From Actinomortierella ambigua (Eukaryota > Mortierellomycota > Mortierellomycetes > Mortierellales > Mortierellaceae), in assembly GCA_016098155.1 (NCBI GenBank), contig JAAAJB010000113.1:1-61184 (forward strand): 61,184 nt of DNA. The letters run 5' to 3'. This document shows positions 11,901-24,744 of this stretch, in pieces. The notes under the pieces were generated by a model that saw nothing but the letters and a program-made list of their open reading frames with translations, was not told the DNA's origin and made no database searches. How positions within the stretch are numbered: the stretch's first letter is position 1; every line of letters begins with the position of its first letter. A program made the position numbers and the translations under genes.

Positions 11901-14900
11901 GTGGCGAGCTCGGGAGACATGTCCTTGAGGATGTAGAGCAGGGCCTTGACAAACTCGAGTTCGTGGTCCAGCATCCATTTGGCGCTCATGTCCAATTGTG
12001 AGCACATGATGGAGATGCCAAAGCAGCCGCCGCTCTTTCGGTACCATTCCTGTTTGTAGCAGCTTGATGCAAAGCGTGTAGCGAACAGATGGAACACTGG
12101 TAGCTGGAAAAGGACGTCCTTGCTACCTGTGATCGCAATGCAGTTGTCGTAGAGCAGTTGCAGAGCAGATTCGCCGAGCTTGCGCAGTTGCACATTTTCA
12201 GCAGTCATTATGTCGACCACGGCGTCCACGAAAATGTTGGTGTCCAGGTAAAGCTGACCTTTGATCTGGTGCACATCGAATGGGAGAGACTTTGACTCTC
12301 TCAGATCCAGTGCTTCACCAACGTGTAGCAGCGCAAAGTGGTGAATGAGACCCTGCATAAACGCCCATGCATCCTCCTTGAGTTCGTCAATCGAAGCTGC
12401 CATGAACAACGAGCGGAGGACGAGACTGAGCGCGTGCTCCTGTGCAATCTTCTTGCTCATCAAGACCGACTTTGGGCTCTGCTGGCGACGCTTCTCAAAC
12501 TTGCTCAGATTGCTGTTGTCCTGATCGACCTCCATGCTGGTACCCTCCTTGGTGTCTTTGGTACTCTTGACAACTTGCGAAGACGGTTTGCTGCTCGCCT
12601 CAGAGGAAGAAAAGATGGCAACGCGGCTTTGGATATGATCCGCAAGCTCATCTGGTCCCAATGCCATATCCATCAAGAGTGGAACACATCCTTTCAAGAA
12701 CTTGTAGGCATGCTCGCGATAAAAGATGTCGGCATTGGGATTCTCAAGCGTCTGAGCTGCAAGGGAGAGCGTGGCATCCAGGGGGAGCTTGTGTGGCGTC
12801 AATGTTGGATCAAAGTAAATCTTGATATCGACTCCTACATCCGAAGGCGTATGGTGCTCCAACTTTGGCGGATACTTGAGCATCCGTCGGTTTCTGCCTC
12901 CAAGCTTGCCGAGAATGCGCATGGCTGCATGGCTGTGGACATTGTTATACGGTAATGGTTTGAGATGCTTCCACAGAGCGTTCATTAGATCCGTGATGAC
13001 GGGCGACATGATCGGGTCAAGGAACTCTTGGGTCAGATTGTCGATGCACAACTCGAGCGTCCGGAGACCTTGGCTCACCAGTTCTGGACTGGCCTGCAAT
13101 GCCAGCACCAGCGGATTCATCAGGTAGTTAAGGTATGGCAGCAATACACTCAGGCGAACAGGGACCGTCAAGCACAACTCGACAAAGAGCTCCTTCATAT
13201 GCTGCTTATTTGCCAGTGCCAGCAAAGTGTTCAGCCCCTCGAGAAGAACCTGCAGTAGTGGCTTGACCTCGTTGTAGAGCAACTCGAAACGACCGCCTCC
13301 AATGCTCCGGAAGAGAGACCGAAGAAGAATAAAGTAGTTGACTGGCTCCTTAGCCTTGGTAGATAGCTTCATCGAGTTCATGATGATATTGCCAAGATGT
13401 GGTTGGAGAACAATCTCATTGGCGTCCGGGAAGAGTGTCACAGCCATGAAAGCGAGCTTGAAGAGGCGGAGCAGGATGGATGAATAGTTGGGATCCTCAC
13501 CGCCCAGTTTGTCCAGACGATCGACCAAGAACCGGAAAAGAATTCCAGCAAAGTTTTGTGATACGTTCTCATTCGCCAGGAAGGACTGCGGGATCTGAAG
13601 CAAGGAACCATTGGCCAACGACAGGTCGAACAAAAAGGCCATCTGCGAGGTGAAGACCTCCTGAAAGATGGCTGGGTCTGTGATGGTGAACACGATTGCA
13701 AAGTGCTCCAGAGTCTCCTTCTCCTCTTTTGAGGAAGGGCCGAGGCGTCCTGGAGGTGTTGTCTCCAGTCCCGACTTTTCATTGGCAGGCTTGGGCGGCG
13801 CGACATCGACATTGTCGAGAGTGTAGTAGTCGAAGCACTTGAGTCCCTCTTGGAAGAGTCGTGTGAATATTTCTGACTGCTCCTGCACAAAATCGCGATT
13901 GTTGGCGCTGTTGGTACTGTCGTTCAAATTCTTCAGGTTGACCAGGATCGTCTTCAGACCAGCGACAAGGTTCTTAAACAAGAATCGGCCGTCTAGTAGA
14001 ACAACATTAAGGTGCATTAGAGAAGGGGGTAAACTCCTTACTTCGCCATCATAACATCCCGTGGTCAGGAAATGTATGTAATCTTCTCACCTTTTGCTGG
14101 ATCGGCTTGGACATCACTGGCGCTGGTATTGGTTTGAATGGACCGTGCCTTTTCGAAATCAAACTCCTCCTCGCCAGACTGCTCTCCGCTGTTCTTCTTC
14201 CGTTCTGCCTGCTTCTGGATAGCCGGGAAGGCGAGGTTGAGGGCAGCAAACTTGTTGGTGAAAGTATCCAGGATCTTGATGAGCAGAATTTTGCCTTCGC
14301 CGTTGGGGATCCGCACAATGCAATCGACAAGATTGAGCAGCAGCTTCGCGCACATAGTTTGAATGCTCGAGGCCAATGTCGGGTCATGGAGATTGCGCGA
14401 ATAGATATAGACAGTCTTGGCGAGCTGTGGTGGTGTGAGTTCCGCGCGGACGTGGTGGACGAGATCTGCCAGCATACTGTACGCCAATGGTCGCAAGGTC
14501 TCGTGAGAAGTCACTCCTGTTCCAACCAACACTTTTTCATTCAGCAGGATGTCAATCTTGGGGACGAATGCAGTCCGGAAATCAATGGAGATAGAGAGGA
14601 TATGTCGAGTGGCGACCAACAATTCCTAGAAAATTATATCCGCAAATGATTCAAGATATATATAAGTCATAGGTGTCAAGTCGGCGAGATTAATTGTCAG
14701 ATGTAGCAATAATAACACCTCAAGACCTTACCTTTCGTGTGGCAGCTGCTTCAGGCGGGCAGTCTCGCAAGAGGCGGATAACAAAATCAGGGATGGCGCA
14801 TTCGTGAGGCTTGAGGACGTTAGCAGAGCCTCTTAAAATGTAGGCGAGGAAAGACATTGTCTATCGTGGGAATCAAGAGCTCTAGTAAGACGACTGGTCT

Positions 14901-16119
14901 TTCAAAATCAACATCATATCCCTAATACAATGCGGGTGCTTGCAATCCATACCTTCACTTGAGCAACTATAAACTCTGTATAGACTTGACGATTCCGGAT
15001 GGCAGGGCTGACGCCTACGAATACTTCGCCATGGCTTGCTGCTATTCTCTGCGCCTCTGCCTGTTGGCTTGCCTGTAGTCCAAGAGTCTAATTGCATGAA
15101 GGAACAGAAGAGTTAGAATTCATAGACGCAAGGCGACTTTTGGCGATATTGCAGCAAGCCAAAAAGAAACAATCCAAATAACAACGCAGTGTGTACCTGA
15201 ATGATAAGAGGAACAAATGTGGCGATGTTGGGGTTGACGAATTGACGGTGTGTTTGGAATAAAAGTACAACGATGATAGGGCACTCCGTCAAGACCTTGA
15301 AGCTGAATAGACTCCTTGCAAGGATCTTGGATGGCTGATCGGCAGGTTCTGCTGCGGGAGACACAGGTCGCGGTGAAGTCAAAGCAGCTGGTCCTCCAGG
15401 CTAGAGTGAAAAAGAAAGAAATAGAAAAAGTAAAAAAAGAGAGACGATCAGCGAGAGTAGGTGATTGCATATTCTCATCGAGTGCCTCTACTATTTGGCT
15501 GCTAACAGTTACCGTGGCAGCAGAAGGTGTTCCTGGATTGTCAAACTGATCCTTGACGGTCTGCTCCATATTACGATACATCTCTTGCACAATGTCAATA
15601 AATGGCTGGACTTGGTTCTCCAGCAGATGCTTGTACGAACGGTGCAGGTCGATGATCGTCTTTAAGCATGTCACTGCATTGTCCTCGTTCTCGACTCGCA
15701 GGAGATGCATCAATAACTTCATTAGGTCTGGGGCGTATGCTCGGAAGGACTCGTTGTGAGGGAACCGATGAAGAATCTCCAGGATGGTGCTTCTCAGTTT
15801 CTATGTGTCGGATGAAGCGTGTCGTCGTGAGTGATTGCACTTTTTTTCTACAACCAGCAAAGTGAGCCATTGTGCGCTTTGCTTCTGAGGTTTGTTGATT
15901 ATCTACCTGCTCAGGAGAGTTGCTGGTGAAGACGGGTTGACCATTCATCAAGATGTCCGTGAAGACAGGCATGAGGATGGAGAGGAAGCGAGCATATTCG
16001 ACCGACTGGAAAATCTCGACCGAGTCTCGAAGTTCCGAGGCGATCTTGACCTTGAGCTTGATGTCAAGCGCAGGGTCAGAGAGACGGGTCGCGAAGACCT
16101 CGCAGTTCACAGGCACCAT
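3364..16119 (-). CDS. TRA1: TRA1/TRRAP-type PI3K-like pseudokinase of SAGA and NuA4
   Basis: Exons from the 5' end: 16119-15907, 15800-15513, 15400-15197, 15087-14953, 14860-14732, 14625-14091, 14040-6149, 6039-3918 and 3800-3364. The sum is divisible by three and gives 3984 aa, against roughly 3750-3860 in yeast and human. The family is the activator-binding scaffold of the SAGA and NuA4 histone acetyltransferase complexes in the nucleus. Visible order: long HEAT region (exons 1-7), FAT domain, a low-complexity insertion (about residues 3149-3449), a PI3K-like domain and a C-terminal FATC ending in a Trp-rich tail. The kinase-like part lacks DFG and the catalytic Asp loop, as expected of this pseudokinase. 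The insertion, rich in Gln, Ala, Ser and Thr with long QA repeats, is the odd feature. An in-frame ATG at 16182 is an alternative start. The exon 6/7 junction (acceptor at 14041) is the weakest splice call. Confidence 0.96.
5901..5990 (-). repeat. CAG/CAA tract encoding polyglutamine in TRA1
   Basis: An interrupted CAG/CAA run on the minus strand encodes about 27 Gln with a few Ser and Asn. It opens the 300-aa low-complexity insertion of TRA1. Mixing of CAG and CAA suggests an established protein tract rather than a recently expanded pure triplet repeat. Confidence 0.9.
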
Positions 16120-16182
16120 GATAATATCAACAGGATTGAAGGGTGAAAGAGAAGAAGAGGATGGAACTGAAGTGAAGCGCAC

Positions 16183-17392
16183 GGCCTTTTACAGGATCAC
16201 CAGCTAGTGGATCGGGGGGGGGGTGATCAAACCCACAGGCACTGTCGCAAAGGACTGCAAACACTGACTCCAGCCACAGTAACAACCACGTAACGAGAGA
16301 GAGGCTCGTTACTTTACGATGTGAGGGGGGGGGAGGAAGGGAGTGGAGGGTGGAGGGATGGAGGGTAGTGAAGAAAGTGTGCGCGTCCTGCAGGATGGGT
16401 AGGAGGGGCGATGAAGGAGGGTGAGAGAGAGAGAGAGAAAGAGAGAAGAATGAGAGGAGGAGTAGAGAATGCAGACAGGGCAGGGACAAGGAGAAAGAGA
16501 GAAGAGATCGTTTTGGGAGAAAAATACAAAAAGGTTCCCCCACCCTGGTCGACAATTTCGGGCTGCTGTTGGTACTTACCAGTCAAGTCAGAACCACGAC
16601 TGCTTTTTTGGCCTGCCTACCGTTCCTCACATGGAATGTCCATGATCCAACCCATTCTTGTCTGTGGTGACCCTAAACGCCTCTCTTCCCAGAAAGAGAG
16701 AGACGGAGGATCTTTGAGTGTGGTATGGTAGAGTGCATGGAGTAGACGTTTTTTCTTGCTGCTGCAGCCTTGGAGAGCTGAAGAAATATAAGGCCATGGA
16801 TGATATAGAGTAAATCACATCACTCTAATAGTAGCTCGTTGTATTGCAGTGTATTGGAGTCTCCAACAGGCCAGAGCCGCACTTGAGTGACCCCGCTGTG
16901 TGTAGTACGGGCCATACATCGAAACCTCATCCATAATGTCGACGAAGCCCACTATCATGACAGCATCTGGGCCTGCCGGCAGGCATATTTTGGGGGGTTC
17001 ATTTGACAAATAAAGCAATCCCCCTTTACTTTATTTGGGCAGTGCAGCGTATGTAAACTGGTTTAACTAAAAAAAAAAAAAAAAAAAAAGGGGGGGGGGG
17101 CGCAAATGGGTNNNNNNNNNNAAAAACCAACCCTCCATTTTTTTATGGGGGGGCGGCAGCGTATATATGCTTGTTTAAAAAAAAAAAAAAAAAAAAAAAG
17201 GCCAAGGGGCTCCAATGCTTTGCAGAGGGAGCGCCCTACAATTGTGGAGGGAGGGAAGGAGTGGGGGGGGGGAAGGACGACATTAAAAAAGGATGAGAGT
17301 GAATGGGAATGCAATGGTCTTTCTCTCATTCCTCATACATCTTGTAGCCACCCACGTTTCTTTCCAGATAGGACAGCACCGAACCCTTTTTG
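16183..17392. other. Divergent spacer between TRA1 and the TBC gene
   Basis: No supported gene. It should hold both promoters. Text from 16200 to 16520 is strongly GA-rich on the plus strand (CT-rich on the TRA1 strand), typical here of 5' leaders. It contains homopolymer G and A runs and an assembly gap near 17112. Because sequence is missing, the promoter and first-exon regions should be read with care. Confidence 0.6.
17112..17121. other. Assembly gap (10 N) between similar flanks
   Basis: Ten N bases. The left flank from 17044 and the right flank from 17156 both start GCAGCGTAT, continue similarly and run into long A tracts followed by G. Such matching edges suggest an unresolved homopolymer-rich locus or one place placed twice, not a gap of true known size. 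Confidence 0.95.
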
Positions 17393-20300
17393 ATGGAGTC
17401 ATATCTTGCTCGGTACCTTTCAATGAAAAAAAAAGGGATAGTCGGACATAAGAACTCGACTTACAGCAGCACTCGAAGAAACGAATCTGATCGCCTTCGC
17501 TCCAACTTTGCTTCGTCGACATTAGGATTCAATACTTTGAAAACATCCTCGAAGAAACATCGTCTTCGCCTAAAGATATCAACCTACCAGACTTTCGAGA
17601 TCTATGCTTTGGAGGTACCTCTAGCGAAGGAAGCTCAGTATGGAAAAGAAAGCGAAGAAAGTCAATAGGACAACCTGGTACTTACAGTGCCATGTCCATC
17701 ACTCATAGGAATACCTGACAAAGCAGGCCTAAGACAAACATGCTGGAAGGCAAGCTATCTGCTCCTTGAAATGCTTCACGCGACAAGGTTTATGGTGCAC
17801 GGTTGCCTATGCGTGCTCCAACTTCAAACTCAACACCCTGACAATACAAATAATAGGTCCTCCTCGGCTACCTCCCACCAGAAAAGTCTTTGTGGAAGGA
17901 AGTGCGCCACCAGCAGCGAAAGTCCTACTACGTAACGTAGTCATGGCGACATGAGGATGCTCGCTTGGTTGGAATGGAAGCAATGCAGTCATTCTAACAA
18001 CCAATTGCTCAATCATCATTCACAGAGTTTCATCAAAGAGCTTATTATCGAACCTGGCAACGACTTTGACGAGCTCGAGAAGACACATTATCACAACGAC
18101 GATGTAGCGGACCCGGATGAGGTACATATTGTGGATGATAGACCCTCTTGTGTGTGTGCGTTCTGTCCTCATATTTTTGGCTGGCATGGCATGAAGCATG
18201 TTGACACACAACCTTGGAACCAAACCGTAGCGCAAGGAAGGGGCTCGGTGGCGCGTCTACTACCAAGACAACAAAATTCTGGAACAAATCGACAAGGATG
18301 TACGTAGGACTCTTCCAGACTTTGCCTTCTTCCAGCTCCCGATACCTTATTCAAGACTCTGTCCACTGAGTGTCGACCCGGCTCTCCGCAGGAACAAGAC
18401 CCTTGCCGCCAGTGGCAGCTCGGGGTCTCTCAGCAAACAACAGCAGCAGCAGCAGCGGCAGCGGCAGCACCACTTGCAACCTTCTCTTCCACCGCTACCA
18501 CCACAGCAATGCGCCAATACAGGTACGCCTGACGGACTGTGCTCCAGAAATGCCCCTCAAGACTACTGTCGAGACACACGGATCATGGCGCATCAGCATC
18601 GATCATCCACTCCCAACGTGCCCAGCAGTCGGCGCATGACAGTGACCCTCATGTCCCCTCGTGCCGTTCGCCGGGTTGCAAAGAAACCATCGCTGTCTGA
18701 CCTTGATCTGAGCTTTTGGCAGCCCTCGGTCTTACCAGAGACCTACGACAGTAACAATGCACACTCCCGCACTACCACCCCACCTCCACCCTCAGCGACG
18801 CCACAGTCTGTGCAGGTGGAAACCCCTCTTTTACAGGCTGCCACCCCAGCAGACGCCACCTCATGTGACACCAATACAAAAAGTATGGCTGGGACAACAA
18901 TCACCGAGTTTACGACGCCCTTGAACAAACCCAAGGCAGCAGCGGCGGACCTGCCCAAGTATCTCTTCTCCCCCATTCCAACGCGCCGATCGCTGTTTAA
19001 GCGCGTCGCGCACCTCAACCAAAACTTTGGGTCGCGTGAGCATCAGCCCCAGACTATCCAGGCATCAATTGCGCAAGAGTCTCGCTGGAAAGGCCAGCAT
19101 CAGACATCACAAGAAGGCGAGGGTCCAGGAGGGGACGAAGCAGACGAGAACGAGGAAGAGCCGCAGGATTTGCATTGGGAGGCCATCGAGCGCATCTTGT
19201 TTATCTACGCAAAGCTGAACCCCGGTGTAGGATACGTCCAAGGCATGAATGAGATTCTGGGACCACTCTACTATTTGTTGGCGAACGATCCGAATGAAGA
19301 GAGCCGAGGTACGACATCAACAAAAAAAACAAGGCGTCAAAAGAAAGGCCACCTTACAGTGATATTGACATCTTACTTATCCACCCCTTTGGTTTTTTTT
19401 TGTTTTAGCTCATGCGGAGGCAGAGTCGTTCTGGCTCTTTCATCTGATGATGGCACATTTTCGCGACCACTTTGTTCGTTCTCTAGATCGAGATCGTGTC
19501 AGTGGGATAGGGTCGACTATTGCACGGATGAATCAGCGACTGTGGCAGCATGACGAGGAGCTCTGGGAAAACTTGGAGGACAAGGGGATTGCTCCGGAAT
19601 ACTACAGCTTTCGGTGGTTGACAGTTCTCTGCACTCAAGAGTTTGATGTGCCAGACGTATGGCGTATCTGGGATTCCATTCTGGCCGACACTGGTGGCCC
19701 AGGTCGTGACTATGAATTCTTGCTTGATTTTTCTTGTGCCATGGTCTGGTAAGACAAACTCGACAGACAGAGCAACACACCAATGTACCATGTATGTTCA
19801 CCTGTCGAAATTAACACTGCCTTGGTTCACGACACTTTTATGTAACATTCTCACTGGTGAGGCAGTCACTTGAAAACAGACCTTATGAAAGGTGACTTTG
19901 CCGATAATGTCAAGCTGCTCCAGGTATGTGGAACTGGCGAGAGCAGGGGCCACTCGAAACCAAGAGTAGAATGTATGAATCTGACAATATTGGGGCTGAC
20001 TCTGGAAAAAAAAATAGAACTATCCATCTGTGGACATCCAGCCGATCTTGATCACAGCATCCAATATCAGAGACTACCGCAGACTCGACCTCTGGTCACG
20101 TCGTGAAAAAGTGTTGCCGGCTAATGGACGAGATGAGTTCCGACGGATCTCCAGTAGTGGAACGAGTAGCCATAGCACTGGCAACATCACCAGCAACAAC
20201 AACAACAACAACAGCAATAGCGTAGGTGCCATGGGTAGCATGCGTCGGCTCTTTAGTGTGCGCTCAAACCTAACGGACCTCACCGACGCCAGTTCCGTGC

Positions 20301-20743
20301 ACTCCTCGCCGACGGCGAACCGACTGGCAACCATCGATGGCGTGCGGGCTTCGGATCGTCTCGACCAGGGGCTGGAGGGGTCTATGGATGATTCCATGCT
20401 GTTCCATACCAATCCTCCGGCCAAGAGATCCTATCCAACAACCCCGATCGACGTCGTTGCACCAGCGCCACCACCTGTCCCAGAAGAGCCGCTGGATCTC
20501 CACGATCCATTTCAGCTGCAGCTTCTTGAAAAGATGCAGGCCGTGAATGATACTCTACCTCGATGGCCCATTGTGGCTGATAAATCGCTTGATGAAAAGT
20601 CTGCTCAGCCACAACCCAGTAGCCGACGGTGGTCGACAGGTGCCTGGGCAGAGACCCTCTCCAACTGGAAGGCTAAATGGAGTGGCTCCCAGAGTACCGA
20701 TCCCCTACCGGCGAGTCCTGCGCCGGATACGACCCCTTGTTGA
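17393..20743 (+). CDS. TBC-domain Rab GTPase-activating protein, TBC1D13-like
   Basis: Exons 17393-17412, 17526-17614, 17709-17749, 17857-17931, 18026-18121, 18231-19308, 19409-19748, 19866-19923 and 20018-20743 join in frame to 840 aa. The TBC fold accelerates GTP hydrolysis on Rab proteins using an Arg and a Gln finger. Both are visible: IDKDVRR (Arg about 133) and YVQGMNE (Gln about 444). The block GIPDKAGLRQTCWK, the ERILFIYAKLNPG block and the RWLTLL-like and DVWRIWDS blocks match the TBC1D13 pattern. About 300 low-complexity residues, with polyGln and Pro/Ser/Thr stretches, separate the two fingers, far more than in the animal protein. The tail after the TBC core (about residue 630 on) looks disordered. 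The first exon is only 20 bp, and the intron after 17749 appears to be GC-AG. Confidence 0.9.
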
Positions 20744-20886
20744 AGAGGGGACACTCGCAAGCTTTCCCTCTCCCCCCCCCCCTTTTTTTTTATTCTCCTC
20801 TTATTTCTTCCTCCTTTCTTTCGGATCATGAACATTTCACATAAAAAAACAATTGTTTATGTACAGCGGTGTGGATGGGAATGGGA

Positions 20887-22850
<1,964 letters not shown>

Positions 22851-23479
22851 GTCAAAGGTCCGAGCGATCTGAAGAAGTCGACGAGTTGGGGACAACAGTT
22901 TGAAAAGAATGAATTGGGGGAAAAGAGAAAAAAAAAAAAGGGGGGGTAGGAGTTGGAGTAGGTGAAGATGTATTGATGGAGGGCGCGTGTTTTATTTTTT
23001 TGCTGGAGAATGCAGCGGAGTGGGTGATTTCAAATCGGGTGATGGACAAGGCGAGAGAGAGAGAATTCGAAAATGACAAAAAGCAACGTGGGCCTCTTCG
23101 CTGTGCGCTAGCCGACAGACAGAGAGAGAGCAAGGGCGCGACTGACAAATTGCACTCGCCGCCTTTCCCTGGCCGAATAAGATTTGTGGCGATTCACCCT
23201 CGCCGTTCTGGCAGAGCCTCACCCAATCCCCATCCTGTCGCTCTCCCACACCGCACACATCCCGCATAGCGTACTTTAGCTTACACGACTGCGTAGTAGA
23301 AACACTCCCCCTTTGCTCCCTTATGGCTATGGCCATGACTACACATTCTTCCAGAGGTCACATATCTTTGTGTCCATCGACATTGATGGGTGGACGATTG
23401 TACACAAGACACGGATGCTGAAAAGGATCTCGTTTCGAGGCAATCGAGCCGCCCACCTCGGATAGTAGCGTTGCTCATC

Positions 23480-23529
23480 TGCACGTTCGTTCGTGGTGGC
23501 TCAATAGGACACACGAACGTGAATGCAGA
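23480..23529. repeat. Small imperfect hairpin
   Basis: CTGCA and CGTTCGTG at 23480-23496 pair with CACGAACG and TGCAG at 23513-23529, leaving a 4-by-4 internal mismatch and a 16-nt loop (13 of 17 positions pair). It lies in a non-coding spacer. It could be chance or a structured transcript element. Confidence 0.4.
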
Positions 23530-24216
23530 TCCAACGATTGCGGTCTCGCTTTGGTCGTGAGGCCGTAAGATACAGCCTAGTCGAATATAGTGAAAACGGG
23601 TGTTCCGGGAGTGTACCTCTTTCCAACAAAGCATGTTTCATATACACAGTCGCGCCTTACGCTTCTGGTCCATCCAAGGAGTCAGTGAGCCTCTGCAGTC
23701 CGATCGCGTGATTCGATGTCGGGTATCGGTGGATGAGATGACCCAGGGGCAATCTGCCTGCCCTCCATGTATGCTGCGTCTCTTGCCTCTCTGTTTCTCT
23801 CTCTCCCCCTCTCTCTCTCCACCTCTTACTCTCTCTTCTGCTACACTGCAGTTTATATTGGACCCTGTTCTCTGGAACCAATTGGTGGCACAGATCGAAT
23901 GTTGTAAATGCAAAAAGATATCTCATTTCGCATTGAATTGTACATGTTTTGTCATGCTACTCGTAGCAAAACAACCCGGATAGGGAAGGACAACATGGGA
24001 CAATCAATAAGATATTGTCTACTGTTGGTGCAGTGTCTTTTTCATCATGCGCCCAGTCGCTTTACTTGTAGCTGGTAGGCCGATGCATAGGCTGGTTGGC
24101 TGGTACTTCATTGCAACAAAGTTCACTCTCCCCCTTGCCTTCCCCCCTCCCCATTCCCTCTCACATTTCTCTCTCCTGTCCCCCCTAGCTGGCCGTTGGT
24201 GTTAGTGAGTATGTGC

Positions 24217-24236
24217 CTCTCTCTCTCTTTCCCTCT

Positions 24237-24273
<37 letters not shown>

Positions 24274-24280
24274 CTCTCTT
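24217..24280. repeat. CT-rich microsatellite
   Basis: A CT dinucleotide run with a few interruptions lies about 470 bp upstream of the MATH/BTB-like start codon. Confidence 0.95.
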
Positions 24281-24441
24281 TGTGCCTAATCAAATTTACG
24301 CGAATGGTTGTGAAACAATGAGATTTTGTCCAGCAGGCCCCAGATACTGAACGCATTGTACATGTACCCCATGTTTCGATCGTCCTGATATACCTTCCCA
24401 CGTTAGGCTGCTTACCTTCTCGGCATTCGGGGGGCACGCCC

Positions 24442-24447
24442 TATAAA
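24442..24447 (+). promoter_or_regulatory. Candidate TATA box
   Basis: TATAAA in otherwise GC- and CT-rich text, about 300 bp before the start codon at 24745, followed by a CA/CT-rich leader. Position and orientation fit a core promoter for that gene. No initiator or transcript evidence is available. Confidence 0.35.
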
Positions 24448-24744
24448 TTCTCCGGCATGCCCTTTTTTGTCTTCTTTCTTCATGAGTTCTCTTTCTTCAA
24501 ATACCATCCATCCTCAAGTTGTCTCGCACCCATTCTCCCTTTCCTCTTTTGCACCCAATTAACATCACAAACACACACACAAACAAATCGTACACACACT
24601 CTCTCCATTTCTCTCTCTCTCTCTCTTCCTCATCCTCACTCTCATACTCTCACTCTCACTCTCTACCCTGCTCATTCCTGAAACCCTCTCATCAACAATA
24701 ACTACCACACACACACCCCCTTTTGCCACCGCTGACTAACATTC

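Larger units (their letters stand above)
22851..24744. other. Divergent spacer between GLR1-like and the MATH/BTB-like gene
   Basis: No supported gene. The part next to the GLR1-like start is A/G-rich with homopolymers at 22931-22948. The middle (23280-24100) has ordinary complexity and a small imperfect hairpin, but no frame recognisable as a protein. The right part is pyrimidine-rich, with a long CT microsatellite and CA/CT leader text up to the next start codon. Confidence 0.5.

Noticed and set aside
17393..20743. TBC gene as a frameshifted pseudogene
   Set aside because: The apparent frame breaks all fall at splice-like signals, and joining nine exons restores the family pattern with a total divisible by three.
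23281..23634. 117-codon minus-strand frame in the GLR1 upstream spacer
   Set aside because: No recognisable pattern, no plausible neighbours for splicing and a length expected by chance in this composition.
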